Assembly: GCA_011319805.1 (NCBI GenBank)
Contig: SJRY01000117.1
Span: 52,208-116,207 of the forward strand
Reading direction: 5' to 3'
DNA length: 64,000 nt
DNA from: Macrocybe gigantea
Lineage: Eukaryota; Basidiomycota; Agaricomycetes; Agaricales; Callistosporiaceae
Shown piece by piece: positions 1 through 10,478 of the stretch (the first letter of the stretch is position 1; each line of letters starts with the position of its first letter). Position numbers and translations under genes: made by a program. Below the pieces are notes generated by a model. That model saw nothing but the letters and a program-made list of their open reading frames with translations, did no database searches and was not told where the DNA came from.

Positions 1-844
1 GTATGAACGTCCAGCTCCTCATTGATCTGTAGCGAGAGGTGGTGCTGGCGGTTTATAGAGTGCGACAGCATGTCCAAGTGCTCGTCTTGTTCTAATTCAA
101 AAGCCCATCAACACAAGTCGTGCAACCAATGGAAAAAAAACGGCGATGATGCGAAACGAAGAGACTCACCATCCATCATGCGCCGCTGCATCTGGATCAT
201 GCCGCTTGGCTCGTATCCCATCTCCGGGTCGTCCGTATATGGCGTATACACTGTCGGCTGCTCTTTCGTCGGTGCGTCCCCCAGCGCGAGCGGGGTCACA
301 TGGGAAGCAGGAAGCGCAAGGGACGCAGCGGGCGGAGGCGTGTGCGCGGACGACCCGGACGCCGAGTCCGCAGAATCATCCGTCACATCGGGCAGGTCGA
401 GACTGGGCAAGAGTGAGCCAACGCCAAGCGAACACAGCGGCAAGAAAAGCAGAAATGCGACAGTCTCAGTGACGGCTGGGGACGTGTGAGAAACGAAAGA
501 TGAGAACCGCACCTCTCGACGTCGACGTCGGGCCTGACCATCTCCCGCATGCGCTCGTACTGGCTCCTGAGGAGCTCCACCGCCTCGGACTGCCGGCCCT
601 CCTTCGCCTCGAGCTCCAGGATCCCGCTGCGCAGTCGCTGCAAGTTCTTTGTGATCTGTGGCAAGTGGCGCGTGTCGTGCGTGCTCGTGCTCGTCGCCGT
701 CATCGTCATTGTTGTCGTCGCGGACGCGGCCGTCGTGGCTGCGGTCGACGAGGCGGCGAAGGAAGATAGGGACTGTAGCCGCTGGCGCTCCAACAGTAGC
801 GAGAGAGTTTGGGTAGAGAGCGAGGTCAATTTGGCGAGGGACAT
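1..844 (-). CDS. Qc-SNARE of the syntaxin-8 type, 3' end beyond window
   Basis: Probable endosomal/vacuolar t-SNARE light chain that supplies one glutamine helix to a SNARE bundle for membrane fusion. I read three exons: 844-513, 402-170 and 91 to the window edge, with GT-AG introns that keep frame. The ATG at 844 opens MSLAKLTSLSTQ, then a helical, Leu/Arg/Glu-rich N-terminal region, then a Pro/Ser/Thr linker. The SNARE helix begins in exon 2 (MIQMQRRMMD) and continues in exon 3 with EQDEHLDMLSHSINRQHH and LSLQINEELD, which resembles syntaxin-8 heptads with a central Gln. The rest of the helix and the expected C-terminal membrane anchor lie outside the window. Tlg1/syntaxin-6 types are alternatives. 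Family call by motif; subfamily less certain. Confidence 0.75.
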
Positions 845-1521
845 CCTTGTTCTTTTCGTTCCTATGAAGTTTTCTCTGTATGTTGCCTTTCTTCTCTTCT
901 TCCTCGCTTTGCCCCCGTTTACTATACCCAGTCGTAATTGAGACTGTTACCTTGTGCGTGAGGGTACTGTCTGTATGTGTGTCACAACCACAAGTAAGCG
1001 CTAGCCGACGATAGGGATATAGGAGAAAGGTAAGGGTATATGGACCGCTGTATGACGAACGGGATCGACGGTGGGTACAAAGAACTGTGAGAGCCACAAC
1101 ACAGTCAAAGTTTCGGACCTCGCAGATCAGCACAGACCTGCATGTACTCAAGACCCCTCTAGATGTTGCTGCAAGACTGCATATTAATATCGGTGTATGT
1201 ACAACTACCGAAAGACTACTTCAACAAGGGTGCGAGGTTATTTCTGGCAGTTTGCAGAGAGAGGTACGGCCGTTGTTGCAGCGGACGGTGTCTGGTGTCC
1301 AACTGCCTAGGAATATTCAAGGCGTCGCTCGGTATGTACTCTTGGCAGACTTGAAGGGATCGTCAGCCGGAACAGCATCGTTGAGAACGACAACACATTG
1401 CATCGTGATTGGGATGCAATGCATACATTCTGACATCCCATAATGACATGACAATCGCAAAACACCCCCTATTTCTCCAATCCGTAAAACCCGTGGTTTC
1501 GTCGCGCATTCCTCGTGCAAA
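845..1521. other. intergenic, no gene seen
   Basis: Sequence between the SNARE start codon and the 3' end of the next minus-strand gene. It must hold the SNARE promoter. Short ORFs here lack recognisable protein character. Confidence 0.5.
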
Positions 1522-2102
1522 TTATTGTTTTCCAGAAAATGGGTACGTCAAGTTAGAATGTGGGCTCTTCGCCGTGGGGAAGTCATTCTTAGAATGTGCG
1601 CCGTTTTGCGCCGTTGTCGAGGCTGGTTGATGTGGAGCTTGAGGAGGTGGATGCTGGGATTTTTGAGCGGCAGCTGGTTGCGGTTGATTTGCCGCGGAAT
1701 CTGCTTTGCTTTTAAGAGTAAAGCAGTGACCTAACTTGTCACTGAATGGCTCCTGGGGGAGCAAACACTCTGGGGGGTCGCCGAGCTCGCCGTTCTTCCA
1801 CAAGTTCCTCAACTCCCCCACAGACTTGGAGGTGGAGGTTACCTCAATCCACCCTACCCCACCCTTGCCCTTACATGTGCCCATGTACATGTTTCTTCCG
1901 TTGAGAGCCGGTTGCTCACCGTTCAGGGGTCGGAAGCAACTAACCATAGGGAGAACTAGGTCAGCGTCGGAGGCATGATAGAAAAGATAGTTGCTTACTG
2001 TCCTTGTGGCCAATCTCGCTGGACGAGTCGACTTTCCTGAGCAGGCGTCAAGGGATAGGTGAATGCAACGCCAGTGAGGAAGAGTAGGACTGCTAAATGC
2101 AT
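1522..2102 (-). CDS. small secreted protein with Pro/Ala/Gln-rich tail
   Basis: Two exons, 2102-1999 and 1939-1522, joined across a 59-nt GT-AG intron give about 173 residues. The N-terminus MHLAVLLFLTGVAFTYP is a clear secretion signal, followed by a propeptide-like stretch ending in RLVQRD. The mature part has a Cys-containing N-terminal half (GHCFRPLNGEQPALNGR, MGTCKGKGGVGW, PPECLLP, GHCFTLKS) and a low-complexity tail rich in Pro, Ala, Gln, Ser and His. No catalytic family recognised; size, signal and cysteines fit a fungal effector-like or wall-associated secreted protein. The ATG at 2102 was chosen because it is the first one giving a signal peptide in frame with the spliced body. Function unknown. 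Confidence 0.65.
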
Positions 2103-2464
2103 GTCAAGGAATGTGCTTGTTTTTGTTTTGGCCTGAAGGATAGAAAGAACCAGCTTTCGTTGCCTTGAGCCACATGCCGAGTTTTGTTGCGCTTTTATGA
2201 CTTTTTCCTCATCACCGTAAGCGAGTAATATGAGAGACCTTGATGTGTTACGGCTGTTGGATGTTACACCGCCCTAACGACGAGGTCGCTCCGTTGAACG
2301 GAGGAAAGTCTATCACTGAGGCCTCCGATGAACTGAGGTCTATCAAACTTAGATATGAGGACATGGACCGGCTGAGTACCGGCTGTGAGGACGCAGCGCT
2401 CCAGCTATTCATACTCGAGCACGTACCTTTCTTTTTTCCCCTTGGCCGTCCAAATTCGCTACAA
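2103..2464. other. intergenic, no gene seen
   Basis: Gap between the start of the secreted-protein gene and the end of the membrane-protein gene. It should contain the promoter of the former. Nothing else recognised. Confidence 0.5.
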
Positions 2465-3305
2465 CTACCCTTGTTCAGGTTCTCTCTTCACGACGATTCC
2501 TTCGCCGTGTCTCCCTGCCCGTTCCCTGCCAACTTCACGGTCATGACGGTTCTTCACCCTCCTTATCTTCCAAAGCACGTAAAACAGCGTCAAGACCCCG
2601 CAAACAAAAGTAGACACGGCCGTCACGACGATGGTCACTTTGCTCGTCACCGAAAACTCTCCGTGCTGGACTCCGTACACGTTTGCGATGGTCGAGATGA
2701 GACCGGCGAGCGAATTCAACAGACCTGGACTTGGTGCAGATTTCTTGCAGCTCAGCATCGTTGACCGCTGAATCCGCGTCTGATCGACTCACAGGAAGAT
2801 ACGATTCACAAGCCAAAGATAGTTGTACATCCATCTCCACCACAAGTAGCACATCCCAGCGACGCCTATCCCACAGCACAGGAATGCGATCACAAACCTG
2901 CACAGGTCAATCCGAGCACCATACTCCGCTCGACTACAAACGCGACGGTTCGACTCACAACGGCACATGCGAAACAGCATTAAGCACCTCCCTCCCCACC
3001 TCGTTAGAAAGGCCCCCTTGCACGTTCTGCAAGCTCGTGAACGTCCCGGGAAAGAGGACGAATCCGGCCAGCAAGATCCACGTGAAGAATGATGCGAGCA
3101 GGTTGTGCAACCCCGGGATGCTGTCCAGCGCCAGCAGCATGTTCACGTACTTGGTTTCCATCTGGCTCCCCGATGGGTGCAAATGTTCCGGATGGGGTCG
3201 ATCGTCGCCGGACGTTGCGTCCCGCACGGTCCGTTTGACATCGGATGTCCTTTCTTTCTTGGTAGAAGGCCCTGATCGCGGCTCATGGGCTATAGGAATC
3301 GTCAT
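2465..3305 (-). CDS. conserved fungal four-TM membrane protein
   Basis: Three exons (3305-2959, 2897-2793, 2750-2465) join in frame to about 245 residues. A polar, Lys/Arg-rich N-terminus is followed by hydrophobic segments at roughly residues 55-85 (ASFFTWILLAGFVLFPG), 115-140 (FVIAFLCCGIGVAGMCYLWW), 165-180 and 190-215 (TAVSTFVCGVLTLFYVLW). The C-terminus is basic (KIRRVKNRHDRE), which suggests a cytosolic tail. I recognise the layout as a conserved fungal membrane protein of unknown role but cannot name the family. The last intron (about 42 nt, acceptor near 2751) is short, so that junction is the least certain part of the model. Confidence 0.6.
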
Positions 3306-3726
3306 AATGCCTCAGTTGCAGGTGGAATCGGGCGGATGGGACAGCACAACTTGGTGAGAAGCACAGCACCTATAAACACCAATATTTGGCCAACCATATG
3401 ATCATATTACTTCCATCTATCTATAGGTATGCCACATTTTATCGGCGTATCCCCGCACGGATGCATGCAGTCACGGAGCACGAATACGGCTAATGGCGCC
3501 TTAGACGCGGACTTTAAAATATCCTTGTGTACTTTCAACACACCGAGTAAACTCCACACCGTCTCCTACTTTTCGTCCTGCCTTTCGATCGCTTGTCCTT
3601 AATAGGATAGTCGATCTCGCTGCAGGGTGGAAGGCAGGGGGATGGCGGGGGTTCACTTGAAGAAAAGAAAGGATTAGAGAAAAACAAAACACCGCGGCAC
3701 CAGCGTCAGTGAACGTGATCGCAAAA
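3306..3726. other. intergenic; possible promoter of the small plus-strand ORF
   Basis: An A/T-rich stretch near 3511-3520 followed by a pyrimidine-rich run at about 3545-3600 resembles a fungal core promoter facing the ATG at 3727. It also contains the upstream region of the four-TM gene. Confidence 0.3.
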
Positions 3727-3933
3727 ATGCGAGACTCGTCGAGTGGACCAACCAGCTCTCCTGGCGGGGTTCCCGCCAAGGCCGAGGAGGTGCTCGACGG
3801 TTACGTTATGACGAGTTTGGCGCGCGCTTCCTGCCCCCCGAACGCGATGCCCGCAGAATGTCACCAGTCCTTCCAACCCGCAAAGGCAGTCGGAAAGGTG
3901 CTCCATTGGACACCGACGTTCGGGCCCCCGTAG
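3727..3933 (+). CDS. small ORF, hypothetical
   Basis: A 68-residue ORF beginning MRDSSSGPTSSPGG, with CAAAA just before the ATG. It contains two cysteines (SCPPNAMPAECHQ). No family recognised; it may be spurious or may continue through an intron. Confidence 0.25.
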   Translation: MRDSSSGPTSSPGGVPAKAEEVLDGYVMTSLARASCPPNAMPAECHQSFQPAKAVGKVLHWTPTFGPP

Positions 3934-3935
3934 AA

Positions 3936-3999
3936 AGGAAAAGGAAAAGGAAAAGAGAGGAAGAAAAAGAGAGAAAAAGAAACAGAAAAGGAAAAGCTA
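3936..3999. repeat. polypurine tract
   Basis: About 64 bases almost purely A and G on the plus strand, built from AGGAAA-like and AGAAAA-like units. Strand-asymmetric low complexity between two small ORFs. Confidence 0.8.
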
Positions 4000-4052
4000 T
4001 CTACTCATGCATCACACGGTGCCTCCTGGTGCCGTTGCTGCTGTGACTTGCC

Positions 4053-4318
4053 TCACGTCTTGCCCATTGTCGACCTCGCTCGCTCGCCTATCGGGATCTG
4101 TTAAATAGTCCCGCCCACCCGCCCATGTCAGTTTCGAACTATAACGCGCCACGCACCTCACAAGTCACAAATGCGCGTCCCGCTGTCACCCTTAGCTTCA
4201 ATGGTGCCTTTCTGGCCAAGGCGGGATGATGGGTGGGCGTTGTTGACGACGTGGACGAGGTAGATGAGTGAACGCTGAACACCGATGACGATCCCTCATC
4301 AAGCACGAACGCGAGCAT
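4053..4318 (-). CDS. small Ser/Thr-rich hypothetical protein
   Basis: ATG at 4318 opens MLAFVLDEGSSSVFSV, then a Ser/Thr/Pro run, then a basic segment (KAPLKLRVTAGRAF). A GT-AG intron of about 59 nt would lead to a short second exon ending at 4053, about 68 residues in all. The main support is the upstream region: a TATA-like palindrome at 4411-4422 followed by a long pyrimidine-rich leader, as in strongly expressed fungal genes. No family recognised. Confidence 0.4.
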
Positions 4319-4966
4319 GATTACCTGGTGGGCGAGGTAAGGGAGGGTGATGAAAGTAGGAGGGAAAGGACGACGCTGGCTTGAGTCGCGAAATGGCTTG
4401 GTATTTATACCGTCATCGATCGGGGGCTGACAATCTCGGCCAAACTCAGGTCCAAATTCAAGCACAGAGGTGGACCTCAACTCGAATCAGCCTATGTGGC
4501 TGACATTCTGAAAATCACCATCTATTAGCCGCGTCGAAACAGCGGTTCAAGACTCACGCTGTCGCAGAAATCCTCTTTATGGTATTACAGATCGGGCGGG
4601 CTGCTACGCAACACGTCGCTTTAGTCTTTTCGGCCCCTCCTTCTCATTCATTGAGTTGACCTTCCTGTACTCAGCAGCTTTTCAGGACATGCATCCATTC
4701 CGTGGTTCCAAGAAAAGTGTTCAGGTATCCAGTCGCTCCGTTGATACTGAAGATAAATAGATACCATATATCCGAATCATCCTCCACCATAATTAATGGC
4801 TTTTTATTGTTCTGTGCAGTTGTTCCTTTGGCGGAGAGGAAGAGAGTCGTCCTGAAATGGTTAGGTAGTTTTCTGACTAAGCCTTTTTCCCTTGAGCTTC
4901 TTCCGACATGGAAGCCAATCCAACAAAACGGAATGCGCCTTCAACTGCACCGCTGCAACTGAGCAG
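4319..4966. other. divergent promoter region
   Basis: About 650 bp between the small minus-strand gene and the plus-strand GT90 gene. It holds the TATA-like element noted separately. No other gene seen. Confidence 0.5.
4411..4422 (-). promoter_or_regulatory. TATA-like element of the small Ser/Thr-rich gene
   Basis: Palindromic GGTATTTATACC, read GGTATAAATACC on the minus strand, about 95 nt before the ATG at 4318 with a CT-rich leader between them. Confidence 0.4.
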
Positions 4967-7054
4967 ATGCTGCTTTCTCGGTCTCGGCGACTGAGACTGG
5001 TATTTCTGATTGCTGTCTTCTGGGTCTTCTACTATCACCTCAAAAAGAACGATGGTGCTGTTTATGTCGATCAGCCCGAAGACACGCCTACAGTCCCAAA
5101 CACGGTAGCGCCTGTGGTCAGAAACGTCGAGAAGAGTAAGCCGCAATCACAAGCAGCCCCGGAGCTCGCGAAGCATAAGTATCGTAAAGATGGGCTTCTC
5201 GAAGTCAATGAGGATGGACCCCATCCCATTTATGAACTGATTGCTCGGGCAGAGAAGGCATGGGACGACAAGCTCAAGCGTGCGAGCAAGACACTGAGGG
5301 AGGCCGCAAAGGAATATAGGCGCAGGTACAACAGGGATCCACCTGCGGGGTTTGACGTCTGGTGAGCCTCGATCGTCCGACTTGAGAGGGGAAAGTATTA
5401 AACGTACCATTGTTTAATTAGGTGGAAATATGCACAGGACCATAACGTTCAACTGCCGGACGAATACGACACGATATTTCACGACATAGAGCCATTCTGG
5501 GGAATCGAGCCCGAAGACCTGGCGAAAATCCAGAAGGAGTTGGAAACAAAGGTCGATTCGTACACCCTCGGAAAAAATGAGTCGAGCCTGCTGGGTGTTG
5601 TGACGTATGCCTTTCATGAAGGAAAGTACAACGACCTCATCAAGGGTTCGGTGAAGATTCTAGAGCTGCTTCGCGAGGTCGAAGCGGACCTCCCACCTTT
5701 CAGAGCGACATTCTCTCCTCATGATGGACCCAATCGTTTGTCAGATTATGGAGTCAAGTCTGCCGTTCTCGAAGCCGCGGCAGGCGGGACGGGTACGTCT
5801 TCGCGTCGGTGCACCACCTTTATCTGGACTAATTGTACAAGCTGTCTTGGTTCACTCGTTACCTAAGATTAACCCGATAGGCTGGATCGCGGCTTGCCCG
5901 CCATCCTCTCCGGCTCGGCAAAAACCCCCAAACCTCGAAAATCCTCCACCACGATCCGCCAAAAAGACGTTCATCCACGATCACAAAAGGGCCATGGATC
6001 CGTGCGTCCATCCAGGTCATTTCCACCATCATGGCCAGTTTCTCTCGCACTACAACGGTCCGACTCCGCAGCAGGTCATGGTGCCCGAGTTCTCATACTG
6101 TTCCACGACTCTTCATCACAACATTCGCATATCTGTTCCATATGGATGGGTGGAAGATATATTTCCGCGTTCAAATGATCCAGAGTGGGAGGATAAGCTC
6201 GACGAGCGCCTCTTGTGGCGAGGAAGCAACACGGGCATCTTTCACGCAGAACACATCCCTTGGCAAGGCTCTCACCGGGACTTTCTTGTGTCGTTCACGA
6301 ACGAGCTGAACGGTACGAGCCGAATTCTTCCGCCAACGCTATCTCCAAAGGACAGAATCGGCAAGCCAAAGGAAATCCGCAACGCCTATTTGAATCCAGC
6401 GATGATGGACATCGCATTCGCTGGCACTCCGATTCTGTGCACTTCGCCCACTTGCGAGCTGCTCGCCGCCGTATATCCCTGGAGAGAAAAGCAGAGCATT
6501 CGTGAAGCGGGGAATTATAAATATGTTCTCGATGTGAGAGCTTACCTTAGCCCACGTTTGGTGCTTTGCCTAATAAACGAGCAGATCGACGGCAATGGAT
6601 GGTCTGGCCGATTTAAGCGCCTTATCACGTCGAACGCATTGATATTTAAAGTCACTGCATATCCCGAATGGTTTGTGCCCTTCCTTAGCCTTGTTACACT
6701 GACGTACTGAGTGCTACGAACAGGTATATGGACCGCATAGCCCCTTGGGTCCATTATGTGCCTGTCCAGATAGATCTATCGGACCTGCACGATACGTTGC
6801 TATTCTTCCGAGGTGACGGAAATGGCGATGGTGCGCACCAAAACATGGCAAAGAAGATCGCCATGGCGGGCAGGCAATGGAGTCGGACGTTTTGGAGAAA
6901 AGAGGATATGGTTGCTTACCTTTTTCGGTTTGTTCGGATTCATGCTTCACCCCAGTTCAGTACTAACCTTCGTGTTAGACTAATGTTGGAATACGTTCGC
7001 GTAATGAGTCCTGATAGGGAGACCATGTCGTACCGAGAAAGGGGCCGCACATGA
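4967..7054 (+). CDS. GT90 CAP10-like glycosyltransferase, type II membrane protein
   Basis: Probable Golgi glycosyltransferase of the CAP10/GT90 family, which in fungi includes xylosyltransferases acting on surface glycans. Six exons (4967-5361, 5422-5792, 5881-6533, 6585-6670, 6724-6927, 6979-7054) join without frame errors to 594 residues. The ATG at 4967 gives a short basic cytosolic tail and one anchor (LVFLIAVFWVFYYHL), then a luminal stem. Family landmarks follow in order: AHD-type W(W)KYAQDHNVQLPDEYD, GWIAACPPSSPARQ, MDPCVHP, SVPYGWVED, DERLLWRGSNTG, NPAMMDIAFAG, REAGNYKYVLD, DGNGWSGRFKRLITSN, VHYVPVQIDLSDL and KKIAMAGRQWS near the end. These span the catalytic domain and it appears complete. 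Strong family call; donor and acceptor sugars cannot be inferred. Confidence 0.92.
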
Positions 7055-7159
7055 GAGAATGATGTCGGCGAGATGCTACATAGGTAAAATTGCAATCTAT
7101 ACCAACTTGTAACAGCAAATCAGTAATCTTTTCAAACTAACGTTTAGCGGTCGTCAAAA

Positions 7160-8668
7160 CTACAGAGACGATTCCGAATCCGAGTCTGGGCCCCGCCAGC
7201 GAACCGCGGGCACTAAACTCCTCAGCTTCGCAATCTTCTCTTCCGATAAAGAAAGGTCGTTCGAGCTCAGATCGAGTTTTTCGATCCCAATGCCCTGCAC
7301 CTTTCTGGCTCGTAAGAACTCCAGAAACGCTTCGAATCCAGAAAGCCTAGAGCCAGTTTCGCCGGTCTTGAAATGGAGATTCGAAATCGCCAGCCTCTTC
7401 AACGATGGAAGAAATGATGTGCTTGATGTCGCGACTCCCGTCATTGAGCACGGAACGGACAACATATTTATCAAGTCGTCGCGCGACTGACGAATGCTCA
7501 GGCTTTGCAAACGTCCTAAGCGGCTGAAAACGTCTAGCCAGTCCTTCTCCCTGATGACGGAAGTGTAAATGTACATGGACTGAAGATTTTCCAGCGGAAG
7601 GGACGAGATCATTTCCCCGACCGAATCGAACTGGGATTGCTGCGCTCTGTGAAAGTAGTTGGAGCGGATGTTGATATCGAGCTGCAGGTCGTCATCCTTG
7701 GGTTCTGGCGAGTACCACGTCCTCAGCCAGAACCGTTCTTGCCATGGAGAACCTGAAAAACCACCTTCGAGATATGCGCAGCGAATTGAGGGATGGACGC
7801 ATTCTCGAACGGCCTGGGGGACGACATTGCACGAATTGAAGCACTTCATGGCTATGACCGCTCTCTCCGGATAGACCAAGTTTTGCAGTGCGTACAGGCA
7901 ATCCAATAAGGAAGAACACTGCAGTCGAATGTGACTCAGATGCGACAGGACACACGGCTCGTCGACGACGAGGTGGTCAGAAGGAAGAGTGTTGGAGAGG
8001 TCCAAGTGCTCCAGCCGGGGCATCTTGCGCAACGCGGAGATGAACATGTTGGTCGAGGGCGTCGACAACACTTGGATCCATGATAAGTGGAGCTTGAGGC
8101 TGACGATGTCGTGTCTTCCGCTTTGCAGGAGCGGCGAGTCCCATCTGAGAGGACAGTCGACCAATTCGAGGTGCTGCAAGAGCGGCGCTGCTGGGAATGT
8201 CTGCGCCAGGAGCGACCCAACGTTCTCCGACTCAAACTCGGATTCTCCGGGCGGGTAACGATGGAGGCTGAGATACGTCAGACACGACGGCATTTGGCCA
8301 ACGGACGCACTTCGAAGCGCGACGCGCAGCGCTTCCTGCTGTCCACAAAAAATAAACTTCTGGACCCTCGACAGCTCTCTCAACGCTAGATGCAGCTTAT
8401 CCAACCTCGTCGAAAGCGCGTAGTCGACCAGGATGATAAGAGGTGCCGTCTTTGACCTTCGAAGCATCTCTTTCGCCCATTCCGGGTGGGCAAGCGGAAT
8501 GCAGGTCCAAAGGTCCGGCGATTCCAACGCGACGGCTCGCCACCGCGAACACACGGAAGTGATCTTGATCAGCATCCGGAGGCGGAACTCTGACTTCATC
8601 TCTTGTATGCAGACGAGCGCGTGAAAGATTTTTGCGAGTATTTCGACGGGAAGTCTGACGAATGGCAC
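7160..8668 (-). CDS. F-box/LRR-like protein, 5' end uncertain
   Basis: Likely substrate-recognition subunit of an SCF ubiquitin ligase. The reading frame contains the F-box core PFVRLPVEILAKIFHALV followed by CSRWRAVALESPDLWT, then about 400 residues with irregular leucine-rich segments, ending SDSESSL. Upstream, the frame stays open to about 8800 and encodes a coiled coil (STIDVSINELERTAERLKR) that usually precedes the F-box in basidiomycete members. There is no in-frame ATG there, and the sequence before about 8765 belongs to a dispersed repeat (8765-9520). The true first exon may be displaced, spliced from within the repeat, or lost. The listed 5' limit is where the F-box frame is firm. 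Confidence 0.7.
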   Translation of the reverse strand: MPFVRLPVEILAKIFHALVCIQEMKSEFRLRMLIKITSVCSRWRAVALESPDLWTCIPLAHPEWAKEMLRRSKTAPLIILVDYALSTRLDKLHLALRELSRVQKFIFCGQQEALRVALRSASVGQMPSCLTYLSLHRYPPGESEFESENVGSLLAQTFPAAPLLQHLELVDCPLRWDSPLLQSGRHDIVSLKLHLSWIQVLSTPSTNMFISALRKMPRLEHLDLSNTLPSDHLVVDEPCVLSHLSHIRLQCSSLLDCLYALQNLVYPERAVIAMKCFNSCNVVPQAVRECVHPSIRCAYLEGGFSGSPWQERFWLRTWYSPEPKDDDLQLDINIRSNYFHRAQQSQFDSVGEMISSLPLENLQSMYIYTSVIREKDWLDVFSRLGRLQSLSIRQSRDDLINMLSVPCSMTGVATSSTSFLPSLKRLAISNLHFKTGETGSRLSGFEAFLEFLRARKVQGIGIEKLDLSSNDLSLSEEKIAKLRSLVPAVRWRGPDSDSESSL

Positions 8669-8764
8669 GATGGCGTTGCGACGTCGCTTCAGCCTCTCGG
8701 CCGTCCTCTCCAGCTCGTTGATGCTGACATCTATCGTGCTCTGCGCCGCCCGGACGTCCTTTAT

Positions 8765-9520
8765 GCGACAGTCATGAGAATGAACCAGTTCCCAAAATGT
8801 GAATTCTACGATGGCTTGAATTGTCAGCTTTCATCAATTTTTAGAGTAAAAGTCCATACCGTCCATCGTACTACGATGTCCTCACCGTGCATTTGAAGTC
8901 GAAGGCGTGTGGTCCTTCCCTTCTGGAGCATCTGAAACCATAGATACACCGCGCTGTATCCGAGACACAAACTACATACGTACGATAAAGCTATCATCGT
9001 CGATGTAATACTACTGTGAGTAATTTCATGGTGGAACTTGAGACCGGGCCCCGACGTTTCTGGTGTGCAAGTGTATCCTGCGCTGGGGATGCAGCAGCGA
9101 CGATGATGTAAGGTCCTATGTAGAATGGAGTAGACTGAACCAGTGTTTTCCTTACATAATAAAACCATGGCTTGTCAAGCATAACTGAACTCACACGTCG
9201 TGGCTCGCCAGGCGACAATGGCATTCGCTTCGTTTTGCGTCACAGGCTGCGACGAGTATATGTACATGAGTCGTACTGTACCAGCATTATATGTCCTTTT
9301 CTCTCTCTCAAAAAAAAAAAAACCTTGGCAAGTCGCTAGGGACGTTGTTCCACTCTCTATCATGACTGTCGATGAGGTTTTCGAGTAATTCGTCGAAGAG
9401 GAAGGCATCGATTGGCAAGAATTATGCGAGGACAATACCATGATGCAGAAACGCACGACACAAACGATTATTTTGAGACACGATGCACAGATGTGTCGAC
9501 AACGCGGCGCACCCACCCAG
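8765..9520 (-). repeat. dispersed repeat R1, copy a
   Basis: Its reverse complement matches 22215-22747 over several blocks: one around MTVDEVF/VEEEG-like codons near 9360-9420, one around a YIG-YIIVAAAS-like stretch near 9080-9130, and one ending at GACTGTCGCATAAA at 8765. Copy a carries about 200 bp absent from copy b. No terminal repeats or intact ORF seen. It lies against the start of the F-box gene. Confidence 0.65.
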
Positions 9521-9744
9521 GTTAGAGGCACATATCAAAGTTATGCGATTGCCGTATAGGTTACTTCATCTGCTTCATACAAAGTAGCAGCTTCCTATCT
9601 CTGACTGTCCCGACTCGGATGCTCCACACATTGCCTCTGTGAGTACCTTTTAAAGCCCCTCGAGACGAGGCCATCTTGCGCCAAAAGGGCCGCGCACTCC
9701 GCTTCTGGTATGTTTATAATAACGCGATTTTGGTGCTGCATCTG

Positions 9745-10025
9745 TCATCCAGAATGAAAGTGAGCGTACGAAGTTGCGGTTCTGTAAATATATCGAGAAC
9801 TGCAAACCGTGAGTGCAATACGTACAGCGGGTAACGTGCAGACTCGGAATGCGTCTTGGCGCTCTGCGATTCTGGGTCTTTCCACATTGGCATGCCTCGT
9901 CTCTCGACAAAGTTGTCATCTGACGCCAGGGATCGGCTGATGATATCATATGTACGGCCTTGCTTCACGGGCTGTGCCAGCACGGCTTGGAAAGTCAGGG
10001 AAAGTAAGAGCAGTTTGAAGCTCAT
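9745..10025 (-). CDS. small secreted protein
   Basis: Two exons, 10025-9826 and 9781-9745, joined by a 44-nt GT-AG intron give 78 residues. MSFKLLLLSLTFQAVLA is a signal peptide with a likely cut before QPVKQG. The mature peptide is polar and charged (SDDNFVERRGMPMWKDPE) with no cysteine. No family recognised; an effector-like or signalling peptide is possible. Without the intron the frame would continue to 9714 with less plausible sequence. Confidence 0.45.
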
Positions 10026-10478
10026 GACGACGAAGAGGCCCGCTTTTCGTTACCTTTTTTTGGCCTTCTCGACTTGGGCGAGGCTTTTATATCCAGAAGT
10101 TTGAAACATGGGGACGCAAAACAATGAATCAGACAGTGATGAAACCATGTACATGTATCAGGGCGCGAGAGATTGCGCCTTGGCCTCAAGTGAGGTAACG
10201 AGGCGGTATAACTTAGTAATGAATAGAAGTGAGGAAACACAAGAAAACCCAGGCCAGAGAGGGTCTAGCTTTGACTCGCCGGGAGTGCAGTTCGCTGGGT
10301 AGTTAGCCTCATTATATCACGAGTCCGTACCATGTCATTGGTCAAGATTAAAAAAAGATTATTACAGCCCTTTGCATAAATAACTGAACACGTCGATTTT
10401 TTCTCTCTATTTGTGCGACTAAACAGTGTGACAGGATAAGATGCTTAGCTAATGAGGCTGCCCATATCATGAACGACC
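10026..10478. other. intergenic, no gene seen
   Basis: Contains the promoter of the small secreted protein gene. Nothing else recognised. Confidence 0.5.

Noticed and set aside
108..1151. Long minus-strand ORF of 347 codons at the left edge
   Set aside because: It reads through two introns of the SNARE gene and extends upstream into non-coding sequence; only the central part is coding.
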